Counted from the stretch's first letter, positions 22,751 through 35,780 are shown. The stretch is DNA of 64,000 nucleotides from Hypericum androsaemum (GCA_963995505.1 OZ023184.1:15312228-15376227), one strand, 5' to 3'. Translations and numbers: made by a program. The notes: generated by a model not told the origin, from the sequence alone.

Positions 22751-23856
22751 GTTTAATTGGTTTCCGTTTTGTCGGTTGGAGAAGGAGGTTTTAGTTGGGA
22801 GGTTTTTGATTTTGATACCGTAGTTGAGTTTGATTAGAGTTTTTGTGATCTCTTTTGTTTTGTTTGAGTATGTAATGATATTTGTTTGAGTATGTAATGA
22901 TATTGATTTTAGTCTATAATGATATTGGTTCGAGTATATATTGATATTGGTTTAAGTCTGTATTGATGTTAGTTTTAATCTGTACTGATATTAGTTTGAA
23001 TATGTATTGATATTTGTTTTAGTGTCTAATAATATTTGTTTTAGTCTGTACTGATATTGGTTTGAGTATGTATTGATATTGATTTTAGTCTTTAATGATA
23101 TTAGTTTTAGTCTGTAATAATATTGATTTGAGTGTGCACTGATGTTGGTTTGAGTCTGTAATGATATTAGTTTGAGTAAGTAATGCTATTGGTTTTAGTC
23201 TGTATTGATATTGATTTTCGAACGTAGTGATATTGGTTTTCTAATGTGGTGATATATTGGTTTTCAAATGTGTTGATATTGGTTTTCGAATGTGGTGATA
23301 TTAGTTTTGATATTAGTTTTTGAATGTGGTGATATTAGTTTTCGAACATCGTGATATTGGTTTTTGAATGTAGCGATATTGGTTTTCGAATGCAGTGATA
23401 TTGATTTTCGAAATTAGTGATATTGGTTTGCGAATGTAGCGATATTAGTTTTTGAATGCAGTGATATTGGTTTCCGAACGTAGCGATATTAGTTTCCGAA
23501 CGTAGTAATATTGATTTTCGAATGTAGTGATATTAGTTTTCTATTAAATTTTTATTTTTTGGTTCTTTGAGTTTATTTATAAAAAAACTGGTACCTGGTA
23601 GGATTTTTGAAGTTCATAATAATTTAAAGAGAGAGAAAGAGTCCCTTCCTCTTTTCACGTGAGATTGATTTAAATTTTTTTTACCTTTTTAGTATTTCAT
23701 AAAAAAGTGCGCCAGCTAATTTTCCATCTCCCCTTTTGTTTCTATTAGTTTTCCAATTTTACTCTTAATTACTTTATTAATACATAGATTGCCACAATCT
23801 CTCATTTAGTCCCCAAATTTGGGGACTACCCTTGTCCCCGTCAAATCTCCCCCCAA
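22751..23856. mobile_element. Probable MULE-like insertion carrying a GATATTGGTTTT minisatellite
   Basis: The right end reversed (GATTTGACGGGGACAAGGGTAGTCCC) resembles the ends of the 12397 MULE (GTGGGGACATGGGTAATCCC). The tract interrupts homology with unit 1, between AACTCATG and TAAAATAGCTCC. The left end was placed from loss of homology only and no target duplication was found. Confidence 0.45.
22858..23545. repeat. Minisatellite, ~22-bp units (TGATATTGGTTTTAGTCTGTA)
   Basis: About 30 imperfect units occur. The first half varies as TTTGAGTATGTAATGATATTGG, the second as TTTTCGAATGTAGTGATATTGG. It is the reverse-complement core of the array at 12825-13110. Confidence 0.9.
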
Positions 23857-24129
23857 TAAAATAGCTCCTAATTAATCTTGGCTACGAATGTTAACCGCGG
23901 AGGTGTCCTGAAAAAGAAGAGTAGAAGCACACAAATTTAAGGTAAAATGTTTTATGGTATCAAAACTAAATAATGCTAGTATCATATCAGATAGTATAAG
24001 AAATTTGTTATAATCGAGTTTGAACTATTGAGATGCAACAATATTAATAATTGTTCGGAGAGCATTGCATCCAAGATACTATCCGACTCGAATATAAATT
24101 AATCGACCATGGAGAGTGTCTAAATATAA

Positions 24130-24215
24130 AGTGCTCTCAAACAAAATTGCTCCTTAAGTATCACCTTAAACAATGAAGAGCTTTGCATTAAGGTACTATC
24201 CAACTCGAACAACTT
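24130..24215 (-). pseudogene. CLE N-terminus relic (paralogue of 16990)
   Basis: Reverse reading CTCTTCATTGTTTAAGGTGATAC matches the CLE signal-peptide coding segment. No downstream precursor or motif remains. Confidence 0.4.
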
Positions 24216-24250
24216 CTTCCTTCTCCATGTTATCTTGGCAATTAATTTAA

Positions 24251-25421
24251 GAGATAATTACTGAGAGGACCCCAGGGTATAGTCAAATAGACTCTGAGGA
24301 CCCTGTAGTTTCCCTACTAATTGCTGAGCCCCTGTAGTTTGGCTATTATTATACATTCTGGTCCCTGTAGCCAGAATCGATAATTTTTCTGGCGAACTCC
24401 CCACCTGAAATATCTAAAATGCCCCTCCCATGAACAAAAATTGAAGACGATGGAAACCAAAACCCAGCCCAGCCCGATACCGCCAAATTCCTCACGTCGT
24501 TGAAGCCGCCAACCCCCTCCGCCGCAAAATTGACTAGGAATCAGTGGAGGGCATTAAAGGCTTGGTCCAGAAGCCGACGACGGTAACATAATCTGAGGAG
24601 AGGCGGGTTCTGGTCTGGAGACTAAACCGGAGGAGACGTTACTGCTCCCCACCGCTCCCATTCTTCTGGGAAGGGCCGAAGATCCTGGTACCCCCTTGCT
24701 CATTTTCCCCCCTTCGCCGGTGCACATGTGGGTCTCGCCGCCGCCGCCGTCATCTTCTTCTTCCTCCTCCTCTTGTCTCACAACATGGCCCAACCTTCGT
24801 CTTCCCCGAAACCATCGTCCTCTTCCCCGTCGTCATATTGAGAGGTAGATGGAGTGCCTTCTACTGCCGGTGAACAGATGCACTGGGTCAAGGTCGGCGA
24901 GGAGCATGACGGAGTCGCCGTGGTAGATCTCCTTCTCTGCTTTAACCGGCGAACATATGATTGAACCAGTCTTGATTAGAACTTTTATTAAGCTTTTAAT
25001 GTTAGTGGAAAACCCAATTAGTATTATTATGTTATGGAAAACCCAACGATTGTGGCTTTCGGGCTAGATGACCGAGGAAGAAAGCGAGCACCGTCGCTAC
25101 TGCCGAAAACCACAAGGCAGAAATTTCGAGTCACCACCGTCGTTCGAGTTCAAGTATAAGTTTTGGGGGGTTATGGTTCTGTTTTCTGAGTTTTGTTGGG
25201 TCCTTAGGTTTTTTGTTTTTGAAGCTTCAATTTTTGTCCATGGGAGGGGCATTTTAGACATTTCAGATGGGGAGTTCGCCAAAAAAATCGTCGATTATGA
25301 CTACAGGGACCGGAATGTATAATAGTAGCCAAACTATAGGGGCTCAGCAATTAGTTGTGAAACTATAAGATTCTCAGAGTCTATTTGACTATACCCTACT
25401 CTTTCTGTATGTAATGATCTC
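24251..25421. mobile_element. 1171-bp MULE, TSD TTAATTTAA
   Basis: Inverted ends share GGGTATAGTCAAATAGACTCTGAG and TAATTGCTGAGCCCC over about 110 bp. The perfect 9-bp repeat TTAATTTAA is at 24242-24250 and 25422-25430. Unit 1 has the single site (TTAAATTAATG near 17163). The interior 24440-25120 is GC-rich and gene-like, possibly captured host sequence, but no family was recognised. Confidence 0.85.
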
Positions 25422-25854
25422 TTAATTTAATGGTGGAAGTTGTTTCCATTTGAAAGGATCTTTAAGTTGGACCAAATCCCAACATTCCTAATTTAATAAA
25501 GAGGCGACGAAGTTGCATCCAATTAAATCGGATTTATTTCGTATTTAATTGGTTTCAGATTTCCAATAACAGACTGTTATTAATTGTGTATATGAACAAC
25601 ATATTTTTTATACCATTTGATATTCAAACCTATTTGACCGACTAATCTAGATTTGAGTTGAATGAGATCTTTAAAAGTGACAAAACTCTCCCAAAATATT
25701 TGACGTTGTTGCATCCCAAGATTGAGTAAGATGTTCTTTTTCTCTTGCCCTATTGTATAGGATCAAATAATTTAAGCTTCAAAAGAATAACTTTGATCCA
25801 ACGATTGTTAAAGTCGACAGTGAAAGAAGAAGAATAAACAAGAAAATTGATGGA

Positions 25855-28800
25855 TCAATGGGATTTGGATCTCTTCCTCAGCTTGCACCACAATCCATTC
25901 TTGGTGTGAATTGTGGCCCCAGTGACAAGTTCCACAGAATCTGGAGACCCTTTCAACTCCAGGTCAAATCTTTGTAGGATCATAGCCAGAGCTACTGTTG
26001 ACTCCATGAGTGCAAATTGGTCTCCGACGCATTTTCTCGGCCCTCCTCCGAAGGGCAACAACGCGAAGTCCGATATGATCTGTTCATAACACCAAACAGA
26101 AAACCCGACTCAATAACACGACGAAAGCTCGCCAACGGAAAGACCACTTTCGATGAGCCACCCCTAAATCGTGTTCGACACTGCTCGACTCTGAGTACTA
26201 GAAGTTCGCCAAAAAAAAAGAAAGACGGCATTATTAAGAGTGTAGGTAATTGTTCAACCTCGTTGGGGTATAGTGCTCCTAAGCTTCTAGACGGGTCGAA
26301 ACCTGACCACCCCTCGATGCCGTTGCTGTCACGTTTCACCAGGAACCTTTCTGGTTCAAATTCGTTTGGGTGGTCCCAGAAGTGCGGAGATCTATGAATG
26401 TTATACACCTGCAAAAACAAGGATCAGGAAGAACGTTTTCGGGGTGGTGGATATACAGAGAACAGAAAGGAAGAAAAAAGAAGCAAACATTTTTAAGACA
26501 TGTTTGATGAATCAATTAATGGCATGTAGTCTTGAAGCCCAGGTACGGAAAGGCAGATAAAAGCTTCGACTTACGGAGATGAAGATATCTGTTCCTGTAG
26601 GAACTGAATAGCCGTTTTTATCGCCGTTGTATCCTCCTACGATAAAGTTACATTCCTCGTTGAGAAAATCTTGCTTGCCATATCAAATCCATCACTAGAA
26701 AGTTTTGCCAATACTTCACACATGCAAAATTCAGATTTGATATTTGCACCTACAAATTAGATCAGAAATCATCTGGGACACTAATTATAGCTTCCCATGG
26801 AGCGAGTTTCTTCTCGAGTTGTATTATGACGCAGTCACTTTAACAGTAAGCTTACATTCTTAAAAGAGTTTCGCGGGCCTAAAAATTTGAACAACATGGG
26901 GAATCCTCCCCTCACCTCAACAATTTCTCCGAAGAGTCAAATCCAAGACATCAACTCTTAGGAATTTAGAGTTAAACGCCGGTCCAATCCCCATTAACAT
27001 CCCCTAACAAAATTCTACTTCCACGATAATATGGCTCGTGAGATAAGAACTGAAACTTTCATGTGTCGTGCACATTATAGTCACCGTATGAGCTTTTCGT
27101 CAATGATGCGTACCTGGTAAAACATCTGCTTTGAGGGTACGTCTAATTAGTAGCGGTGGTTGGGGATACAGACGAAGGGACTCTATAACAATAAGTCGTA
27201 TATACCTGAAATTTTTTTAAAGAGCAAATGCAACACATCAGAAGATAATGACATTGAAAGAATGCAAAAAGAAAACAAAACGAAACAGGAACAATCTAGC
27301 AAATGCATCCAAGCAAGTCAAATGCGTGCATCGAACTGTACCAAGTAGAACAGTCCTTCCCAGCAAAGCATGCTGATTGAAAAGTATAATTCAGACTTTA
27401 TATCTTTCACCATCCTAATTCTTGACGACGGAATAGTCTTTCGAACTGATAACTTGAAATTTAGTAACTGTTGAATGGACTGCTCTTAGACATCAGAATG
27501 CATATCAAGTATGATGATTCCAAGACATCTAACAGGTATATTTGGATCAATGAAGATTTCAATTAAAACCTAGTCTAAGTCATTTGGATCAATGAAGATT
27601 TCAATTAAAACCTAGTCTAAGTCAAAATTATATCGGATATACCAGGCAGACCGAATTTTTGTTGGGGCTATTCTAAAATTTTCCATTATGTAAGAAGAAA
27701 GTGGTAAATGCAGCCACATAAGGTCATAAAAGAACTTAATTAAAAGAAACAAGTCATAGGCAGACTCACTCCAATCTTTTCAAGGATTCGTAACTCGGGT
27801 TCTCGTCTCCTAACACTGCATCAATTTCTGCTTGAGCTTTTCTCATCTTGGTTGGCTCCTGCAATGTCATTATTATACAATTGACAACCACAAAAAATAG
27901 CACGAGAAAGGATCTTTGGCAAATATGACAAGGCTCTAGAAGTTGGTCATAAGAAATAAACCTGTGCCAGAAGGAAAACAGCCCAAGTAAGAACAGCCGC
28001 CGTTGTTTCATGGCCGGCAATAAGCATGGTCATCAGGTCATCTCTTAGCTGGGAAATTAAACTACATCACTCGATTGTCACAAGAAAAAATAAGAACTTG
28101 GGATCATAATCGTACAAGGTCCCATTTTGGTGAGCAGGTGCAAATGAAAGTCAACTGAAATCGAACAGTTGGCTGAGACTTGTCCAATGTTATTCTTTCA
28201 AGAGACTAAAGAGATGCCATGTCCAGTCGCAACATTTTACTTTTCTCTATTCTTTACGAACAACACCTTACCTGGCGGTCATCGACATCTACTCCACGCA
28301 TATCAACCAGAAATCGAAGAAGACTTGCATCCTGTAAGCTTCAGAGTTACAATAGCTGAAATCAAACATGTGCAGTGGCAGAGCTACAGTGTGCATCACG
28401 TCTGGCAAGCAATCTGCAATAAAGTATCCCCGAATTCAATATTTACCTTTATATTTGAGTAATCTCTTTGCTGGAGTTTCTCCACATCTGTTTCCTGTGA
28501 GGATATGTAACCAGAAACAAGTCAAGACAATAGCCTATCTGATGAAGAAAGAAGAAGTTGTCCGTTTGATGACTCGTGACAGAACGGAACAGAACTCGGT
28601 GATGATGCAGATGATATTTATGATTATTGCTACAACCTAATCTCGTATTAGGGATATATCATCAATTGTCAAGCACGAAATCTCAAAGAAGCCAGTTCGT
28701 TCTTAAATAACATGGATTATGTCACCTCTCTGGTCTCTTTAGCATTTTTAATCAGTCCATCAAGACAGTCGTTGATAACTTTGAGGTCATTTCGGAACTT

Positions 28801-31800
28801 CCTTTGTCTAGGGACTAGCCACCTTGCCAGAGGAAATTTCCAATATGGAATGTAGAAGGTGGATCTGTGCTCAGCTTCAAAAAGGGTACCATAGACTGCC
28901 TGAAACATGTAGTCCCACAAAAGGCTAATTATGATACCATAGCTTCAGTCATTTTTTGTCGAAGTTAGAGAAATATAATAGACGTAAAGTTTTACCATTT
29001 TTTTGGTTCAACGAAAGGACCTTAAGAGCAGGCAAGAAACCCACATATATGAACACAAAAACTTCGTTACAGTTAGAAAGTAATGAGAAGAAAAAAAAAC
29101 TATAACCATTCTTTCCGACCGAGAGAGATACTGTTAGTCGTAAGAAGTAAACTGTGGGAGAATATGCTCAATGTTTTAAACAGGACTTATTTGATATCAC
29201 TGATGCATTTTATTAGCAACAGAGCAACTTGGCAACAAACACATAATTAATGAGAAAATAATTTCATGTAGAACCGAGCGAACGGAAACTATTAAACAAA
29301 ATTCAGTTTCTCACAATGGTCAATGAAACAAAGCAAATTTGCAGACATCCATTTAGATTAGAAAGTATCACATATACCACAAACCTTGATTACTGGTGAT
29401 TCCTTTGTTACAGAGCCAAAGTCGTAGTTGAAAACGCCAAGGCCAATAATATCAAGCGCTAAATTTGAGAATTCGGCTTCAAGGTCCAACTCAATCTCTT
29501 CTCCATCATCAAGTAACTCTTCACATTTTAGCACTGTCCTTTCAGCACAATTGACAAATACTTTGACCATTGCTTCCAACCACAGGGCATGAAAACCAGG
29601 AGCTATTACTGCAAAAATCAATAAAAATAATTCTTCACGTGAGTATAAAATCATGTTTCAAGCTAAGGTGAGCCCAAGAAGAATTTTAAGAATTATACAG
29701 CGCAAGTCCGTGGTTACTGCAATTCTCCAAAGTAATAAATTGCGCGGACAACTAAGTATCCCCAACGTCAAAAGGTACTCTCCCCTTGTAAAAAGCTAAG
29801 CTTCAAACATCACCAACTTCCATAATTTATTTAAAGGAAACCAGCAATGGTCTTGTAGAATCAAGCCGGTGTTCTGAACTTGAGCAGCCTTAAAAAAGTA
29901 CTATTCACTTTTCAAGCACGAAACAAGGAGCCTGGTGAATTACTCTAATAAAAGTTAAACTGGAGGTACTTGAAAGAAACATCAAGAGAGATGGATAAAG
30001 CATAAACTCTATCAACGAACACATTGAAAACCGAATTCTCCAATTGAACAACCTATGAAATCCTTGTATCACAGAAAAGTTGCCATCACACGTGGCTTAG
30101 GCCATTCGGAATAACAAGTGAATAAATAATCTAAGGAAAGTAACCAAAAAGGCATAGTTTGTTCATACCAAGAAACAATTGGAAGAAAAAAACCTCGACA
30201 AAGGTCTGAGACGAGCAGCTGCTCAAAGTTCTTGACTTGAAATTCTAACAACTAATTTGAATATTGAAACCACAATGCAAACATTGGATCTTGTGTGCAC
30301 CTCTTCTTCTTTGCTTCCATGTGTCAAGGTCAGCAGGAATAAGTCCCTTCCCCATTATCGGTTCCAGGATGTCAGCAAGAACTCCCTGAGTTTATGAGTC
30401 AAAGTTCAGAAGTTCATGATCGCTCTCAATCTTGAAAGTTGAACCTATGGGAACTGATATGATCCTTCTATGATTTCAAATCAAGAAAACCAAGGTAAAA
30501 CAGGAAGTTCTATAACGTACTCGAGGTTCCATTACAACAAAGTGAAAATTCAGAATATTTCTACAATCAGGGCCCTACATAAGCAGCCCAGACATTTCAG
30601 AATTATGGCAAAGCGATTATCCCAGCAAAGTCCCTACGGGGATGAATGAACATAAATCTTTACTGGGAGGGCAACTTGTCTTTAAATGCTTTCTCATTCC
30701 CCCTTTTTTTATTAATTTATTCCTCGCAAATTATTATAGCAAGATTCAATCTCTGTTTTCTCTTTAATTATACCATGCAGGCACTGGCATTGCATTCTCC
30801 GCAAGTGCGTAAAAAGAGAGACGAACGCCATAAGGAGAGTCAATGCAATCAACTTAGAAAGAGCAAAGTGCTACAGAACCTTATCATAGGAAAACGCATT
30901 CTCGCGAAGTATATGCCTTGCAACAATTGGATCAGATACAACCACAAATGCCTTCGGCCCAAAAGCAAGCTTGTACACAGATCCATGCTGCAGGAAACGA
31001 AAAGCCAGGAAGTAATAAGCACAACCATGCAAAAATTGAAAACACTTGCAAGAACAGAAAACCACAAGTACCCACCTCCAAGAACCAATCATACAACGAA
31101 AAGAAAAGGGGACGGCCAAACAAGTCGGAAACCGCACCCTCAGCGATAGGCATAGATCCTAGGCTCCCACCACTCAACAAGTTGGTGAGCAAGTTACTAG
31201 CATTGTCCAAGAGGCTGTTCCTCGTCTTGGGTTCCTCCTTACTACTAGACTGGCATCTTCAAAATCCCAATTTCAGAGTCAATCCAACCGAACCATCCAT
31301 AAAAATCTAATCTTCAAACAGAAAGAAACCCAAATACTGGAACTGTACAAGCTTAATCAATCAAGTAAGTTACTGGCATTGACCAACAGGCTGTTCCTCT
31401 TCATGGGTTCCTCCCTACTACTAGACTGACATCTTTAAAATGCCAATTTCATAGTCAACCCAATCGAACCATCCATAAAAATCGAATCTCTAAACAAAAA
31501 AACAACATGAAGACTGGAACCTTACTGGCTTAATCAATCAAGAAAGTAACTAGCACAATCAATCCAAAGAAACCAGAAAGGAACATGAATACTGGAATCA
31601 CACAAGCTTAATCAATCTAGCAAGTTACTGGCATTGACCGACATGTTGTTCCTCTCCATGGGTTCTTCCCTACTACTGACTACATCTTCAAATTGCCAAA
31701 TTCATAGTCAACTCAAACAAACCATCCAATAAAAATCCAATCCTGAAACAGAAAACAACACAAAGACTGGAACTTTGCTAGCTTAATCAATCAACAAATT

Positions 31801-32029
31801 AACTACCTGCATAAAAATCCAATCTTGAAACTGAAAACAACATAAAGACTGGAACTTTACAAGCTAACTAACCAATCAAAAGCTGAAAAAAAAAATTAAA
31901 CCTTATGGCCCGTCGCCGCCCAGTAGCCTTATCACTTGGAGGGCGACAACGAGAAGGGAATCCAGAGGAGCCGAAAGCCAAAGCGACATGCAAGGAGGAA
32001 GAGACATTGGTGGTTGCTGGTAAGGACAT
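25855..32029 (-). CDS. CYP97B: Cytochrome P450 of the CYP97B subfamily (plastid, carotenoid-hydroxylase clan)
   Basis: CYP97 enzymes are plastid P450s; A and C members hydroxylate carotene rings, and B members are relatives with less settled roles. My 14-exon model joins in frame to 1701 bp (566 aa): 32029-31902, 31244-31076, 30987-30880, 30385-30301, 29608-29385, 28899-28726, 28494-28447, 28331-28272, 28048-27962, 27858-27770, 27205-27114, 26636-26575, 26408-26259, 26079-25855. All introns are GT-AG. Exon 1 is Ser/Ala-rich like a transit peptide. Motifs: I-helix AGHETT (343-348), ESLR (399-402), haem loop [12 protein letters not shown] with Cys509, and the tail [13 protein letters not shown] typical of CYP97B3. 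Length fits the family (about 580). Exons 13-14 are duplicated at 17674. Exon 2 is partly re-duplicated in intron 1. A MULE sits about 320 bp upstream of the start. Confidence 0.93.
31187..31800. repeat. Tandem copies of the 5' half of CYP97B exon 2 and its acceptor, in intron 1
   Basis: The real exon 2 region (31187-31330) is followed by decayed copies at about 31363-31545 and 31618-31790. Each copy contains TTACTGGCATTGACC...GGTTCCTCCCTACTACT...CATCTTCAAA..., the reverse of the acceptor plus [20 protein letters not shown] coding. The copies read M for T and V for D. Spacing is about 179 and 255 bp. Confidence 0.8.
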
Positions 32030-32351
32030 CCTCTTCCTTTGATTTGCTTCTGTGTTTACTTTTTTTGAGGGATGAACTGACGTGGGTTTTTGCTTTAAAC
32101 TGGCTAAGGAGTGGCGGTTCCACTTAACAGGGATGAGGCTTCGTTTTGGTTTCTTTCGGTTGTTCGGACAATTTCTTTTCTGCAATTGTTTCTGGTGGCT
32201 ACATAATGGGAAATGACAGCCAGGATTTAGTTTCTTCTAATTTTATTAGTATTGAGTTCGATTTTTTTTTTGAACATGACAGCGTTAATTTTAAAGTTTT
32301 ACCGATTCGAGTCTATATTACTTGTTCAATAGATTGGGATATTAAATAGTA

Positions 32352-33494
32352 GGGATAATTACTACCAGCCTCCTGGTGTTTGACATATTCGCTGCTCACC
32401 TTCCTGGTGTTCGAAAATCGATTAACAACCATCCCTAGTTTGGAGAAATTATACTCTGAGACCCCTGAAGCCAGAATCAGACTTTTGCTCTGGCGAGAAG
32501 CCGCCTGAAATGACCAAAATGCCCCCTTTGTTAAAATCCATACCCAAATAAATCAAATCAGACAGACCCATCTTTGTTCCAAAAAAAAATCGGCCGGAGA
32601 GAACCGCGGTTGAAGACGACCAGCGAAGGATCCTTGCAGACCAGCCAATCGACGACGAGGAAGACGCATCTTGCACGAAAAGACTCCAAAAATCCATATT
32701 ACTCTTTAGATAAACATAGGTCCTCGTTAGGACCTCGCCGAGATTTGTTCGAGGACGAGGAAGACTCATCTGGCCAAGATTTGTTGCGGGGTGGTGGGCA
32801 ATTCGGGCGAGGCCTCGCCGGCAATGTATCCGGCAGAGAATTCCACCTCGAGGACGGCCAGGCAGCGACGAATGGAGTTCTTCCCGTGGGAGTTCAAGAA
32901 CGCTGTGGGGATCTCTGACTGTTTCCACTCTATTACGGCGGCGGTGGAAGAAATGGGTTGCCGTTCTCGCCCCGATTAAGCTCGCCACTGCTCAAGCCAC
33001 CTTCATCTCCGATGAGAACCCCAACAAGGACGTTTTCCCTCTTTGCTCCTCTGCCTCGTGCTTCCGCACGTGGCTCAGGCACCGCCCCGGCCTCACCGCG
33101 GGTTTACTGGTTTGATTGTTGGTTACCGATCTGGTTCGGGACTAACTACTTGGAATTTTTTAAATTTCAAGACATAGGTTGTTTAGTTTGGTACCGATCT
33201 GGTTCTCTTGTTTGGAAAAAAGTTTGGTACTTTGTTCTTCTCTTGTGGAGGAAAAAAGTTTTGATTGAAGATGGAGATGAAGAGAGAGAGAAAAAAAAAT
33301 GAATTTTCATTTTTTTAACAAAGGGGGCACTTTGGTCATTTCAGGTGGCTTCTCGCCGGAGCAAAAGTCTGATTCCGGCTTCAGGGGCCTCAGAGTATAA
33401 TTTTTCCAAACTAGGGAGATTTTAATCAATTTTCGAATACCAGGGGGTGAGCGGCAAATATGCCAAATACTAGGGGTCTAGTAGTAATTCTCCC
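32352..33494. mobile_element. 1143-bp MULE upstream of CYP97B, TSD TAAATAGTA
   Basis: Inverted ends GGGATAATTACTACCAGCC and GGGAGAATTACTACTAGACC continue for about 180 bp. The perfect 9-bp repeat TAAATAGTA is at 32343-32351 and 33495-33503. The interior 32580-33110 is GC-rich with open but unrecognised frames, possibly a captured gene fragment. It is the same family as the element at 54836. Confidence 0.88.
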
Positions 33495-33503
33495 TAAATA
33501 GTA

Positions 33504-33978
33504 TTTTAAAAAACATAATGGGAAATGGCATGCCACGTGACTCGAGTTGTCTGTGTGCAATCCCCGCCTAACCAATTTATCGCGCATTATCTCTCGAGAA
33601 TGGATTGAGTGAGGACTATATAAAATTTGTCCTCAGGTGGAGGACTATATATGCAAACCAATATCCATTATCATTACGCATGCAAATCACTATCCTTTTA
33701 GTCTTCGTGTATGGGAACTAGCCTAATCTCCACCAAATTTGTCCCAATATTCTCGTACTTTAAGCACGCAGGAGTCACTAAACAAATAGCATGATTTTTT
33801 CCATCTTCTGAGTTCAAATTTTATATATAAAGTACGTAATATTGAGAAAACATTAAAATTAAATGTTTTCAACTTTCGCTGATTAGATTTAGAAAAGATA
33901 AGAAACTCACTGGAGTAGAGCACTTTAGAATTTAACTTGCCTAAATTTAATGCAAGTATTTTCTTTCAAAAAAAGAGA
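33504..33978. other. Short spacer between elements
   Basis: AT-rich; nothing recognised. Confidence 0.4.
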
Positions 33979-35393
33979 GGATAAAGTACACTTAAGTGCC
34001 ATATAGTTTAGAAAAGGCCATGTAGTTTTTTCCGTCCAAAATCAGTCCATGTGGTTTGTTTTCTCGAACATTTTTGAGTCCCAGTCAGTCCGGATAGATG
34101 TCCGGCCACATGTTTGTCCACGTGGGTGCCACGTCCGCAAAATGACGTCGTTTATTGTCTGACGTGGATATTTTTATTTGTTGCTGATTGCTGACGTAGT
34201 ATTTGAAAAATTACCACATTAGTCCCAAATTTAAAATAAAAAATTCTTTAAAAAAACTAACCCATAAAATAAGATCAAACCACCGCCTCAATCAAGAACA
34301 ACAAAAAAACACTTGAAACCCAAAAATCTGATGACGAGGCGATGAGCTAGGAAGATGAGGCACTCGACGACGCCGCCTCAATCAAGCAAATCAACGCCAA
34401 ACGACGCTGCCTCGCTCTCCTCCTCCGCCCTCCCTTCCGATCTCTGCCAAACCCTAGCCCGACTCTCCCAACTCGTTCCCCTCGCTAATCCCCTGAAGCT
34501 CCGGCTAGAGAAGCTCAGCTACCACCTCTGTAACTCATACGTTGACATCGCCAATGCCGCCTCCCTCCTCTCCGCTTCCTCATTCGATACCGCGTCCCTC
34601 TACGTCTGCCTTCGCCACTCTGCCACCGTCATGCTTGCACTCATCGTAGATGTCTCCGGCATCCCCTCACTGGTTATCAAGGCCACCTTGTTCTACTTAA
34701 AGACCGGCCGTACCAAATTTGGTCAATAACGACCCCAGCATTATTTATAGCGAAAACCCAAATAGAAAAGAAGGGAAACGAGATGCGGGGTCGAGAACAG
34801 TGGTGAGGCGTTGTCGTGGCGAGAGCGACGACGAGGCTTAGTAGGGGCGAGAGCGGAAAGGGGATTTCTGAGTTTTTAACGAAACCAAAAAAGGGATTTC
34901 TGGGTTCTTAATTAGTCGGGGGACGGCGAGGCTTAGCTTCGTGTTTGATTTATTGGGTCTTCTTAATTTTTAATTGGGATGTTATTGAGTGAGATGTTAA
35001 TTAGATTTTTTTGTTCTTGATGTTCTTGGTTGTGTTCTTAATTTTGGTTAGTTTGATCTTATTTTGGGGTTAGTTTTTAGTTGTTGGTGTTCTTGGTCAA
35101 AGGTTGAAGAAGGTAAATTTTTTATTTTTTGTTTTTTGTTTAAGGGTATTTTTTTGTTGGGATTTTTTTATTTCGAATTTGGACCTAATGTAGTAATTTT
35201 CCAAATACCACGTCAGCAATCAGCAACAATAAAAATGTCCACGTCAGACATGTGGCTGTGCATCTACTCGGGCTGCCCGGGACTCGAAAATGTCCGAGAA
35301 AACAAACCACATGGACTGATTTTGGACGAAAAAAATTAAATTACCTTATCTTGGAAAGCGCTAAACTACAGGGTACTTAAGTGTACTTTAACC
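33979..35393. mobile_element. 1.4-kb TIR element, MULE-like, with gene-like interior
   Basis: The left end GGATAAAGTACACTTAAGTGCC pairs with the reversed right end GGTTAAAGTACACTTAAGTACCC. Inner TIR parts (CCACATGGACTGATTTTGGACG, CCACGTCAGCAATCAGCAA) also pair. The A-rich flanks give no convincing target duplication. A left end of the same type starts at 63798. Confidence 0.7.
34355..34729 (+). other. Possible captured host-gene fragment inside the TIR element
   Basis: This is a 124-codon GC-rich open frame with amphipathic, leucine-rich coding character (LARLSQLVPLANPLKLRLEK...). It contrasts sharply with the AT-rich TIRs, as in Pack-MULEs. The parent gene is not recognised, and there is no evidence of independent expression. 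Confidence 0.3.
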
Positions 35394-35453
35394 AAAAAAT
35401 TTATGTTAGTTTCTCGTAATTTAACGCATACGTAAATTTATGATTGTTCAACA

Positions 35454-35780
35454 TAGGGGTGAGCAAACAAACCAGAAACTGTAAAACCAAGCCAAATCAG
35501 ACCCAAAAAATTGAACCAAACCGGACCAAATAAAAAATGGTCCTGTCCTGTCCAGGAAATACCCAAAATTCGGTTTTCGGTCCGGTCCAGTCCAATTTGG
35601 TCCAGTCCAAAACCCAATTTTTGTTCAGTTTTATGTACTCTGGTTCAGTTTTTGGTCAGACCCAGACCAGACCAGAGTGGGTACGGTCCAGTCCGGTTTG
35701 CAACATTCCTAAAATTCTGGTTCTGGTTCGGTCTAATTTTTTCCAGTTTGGTCCGGTCCAGTTGACTTTGCTCACCCCTA
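35454..35780. mobile_element. 327-bp hAT-like MITE, TSD GTTCAACA
   Basis: TIRs TAGGGGTGAGCAAA and TAGGGGTGAGCAAA (reversed right end) are flanked by the perfect 8-bp repeat GTTCAACA at 35446-35453 and 35781-35788. The interior is composed of GGTCCGGTCCAG-type phrases. A second family member is at 62002-62333. Confidence 0.9.

Noticed and set aside
22858..23545. CRISPR-like regularly spaced repeats
   Set aside because: Units are contiguous without unique spacers, and the DNA is plant nuclear. It is a minisatellite.
25992..26420. Single continuous frame through CYP97B exons 13-14
   Set aside because: The frame reads through intron 13 and is out of frame for exon 14. The spliced model restores the P450 haem motif.
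28169..28640. Plus-strand frames in the 28-kb region
   Set aside because: They overlap CYP97B exons 7 and 8 on the opposite strand and show no coding features.
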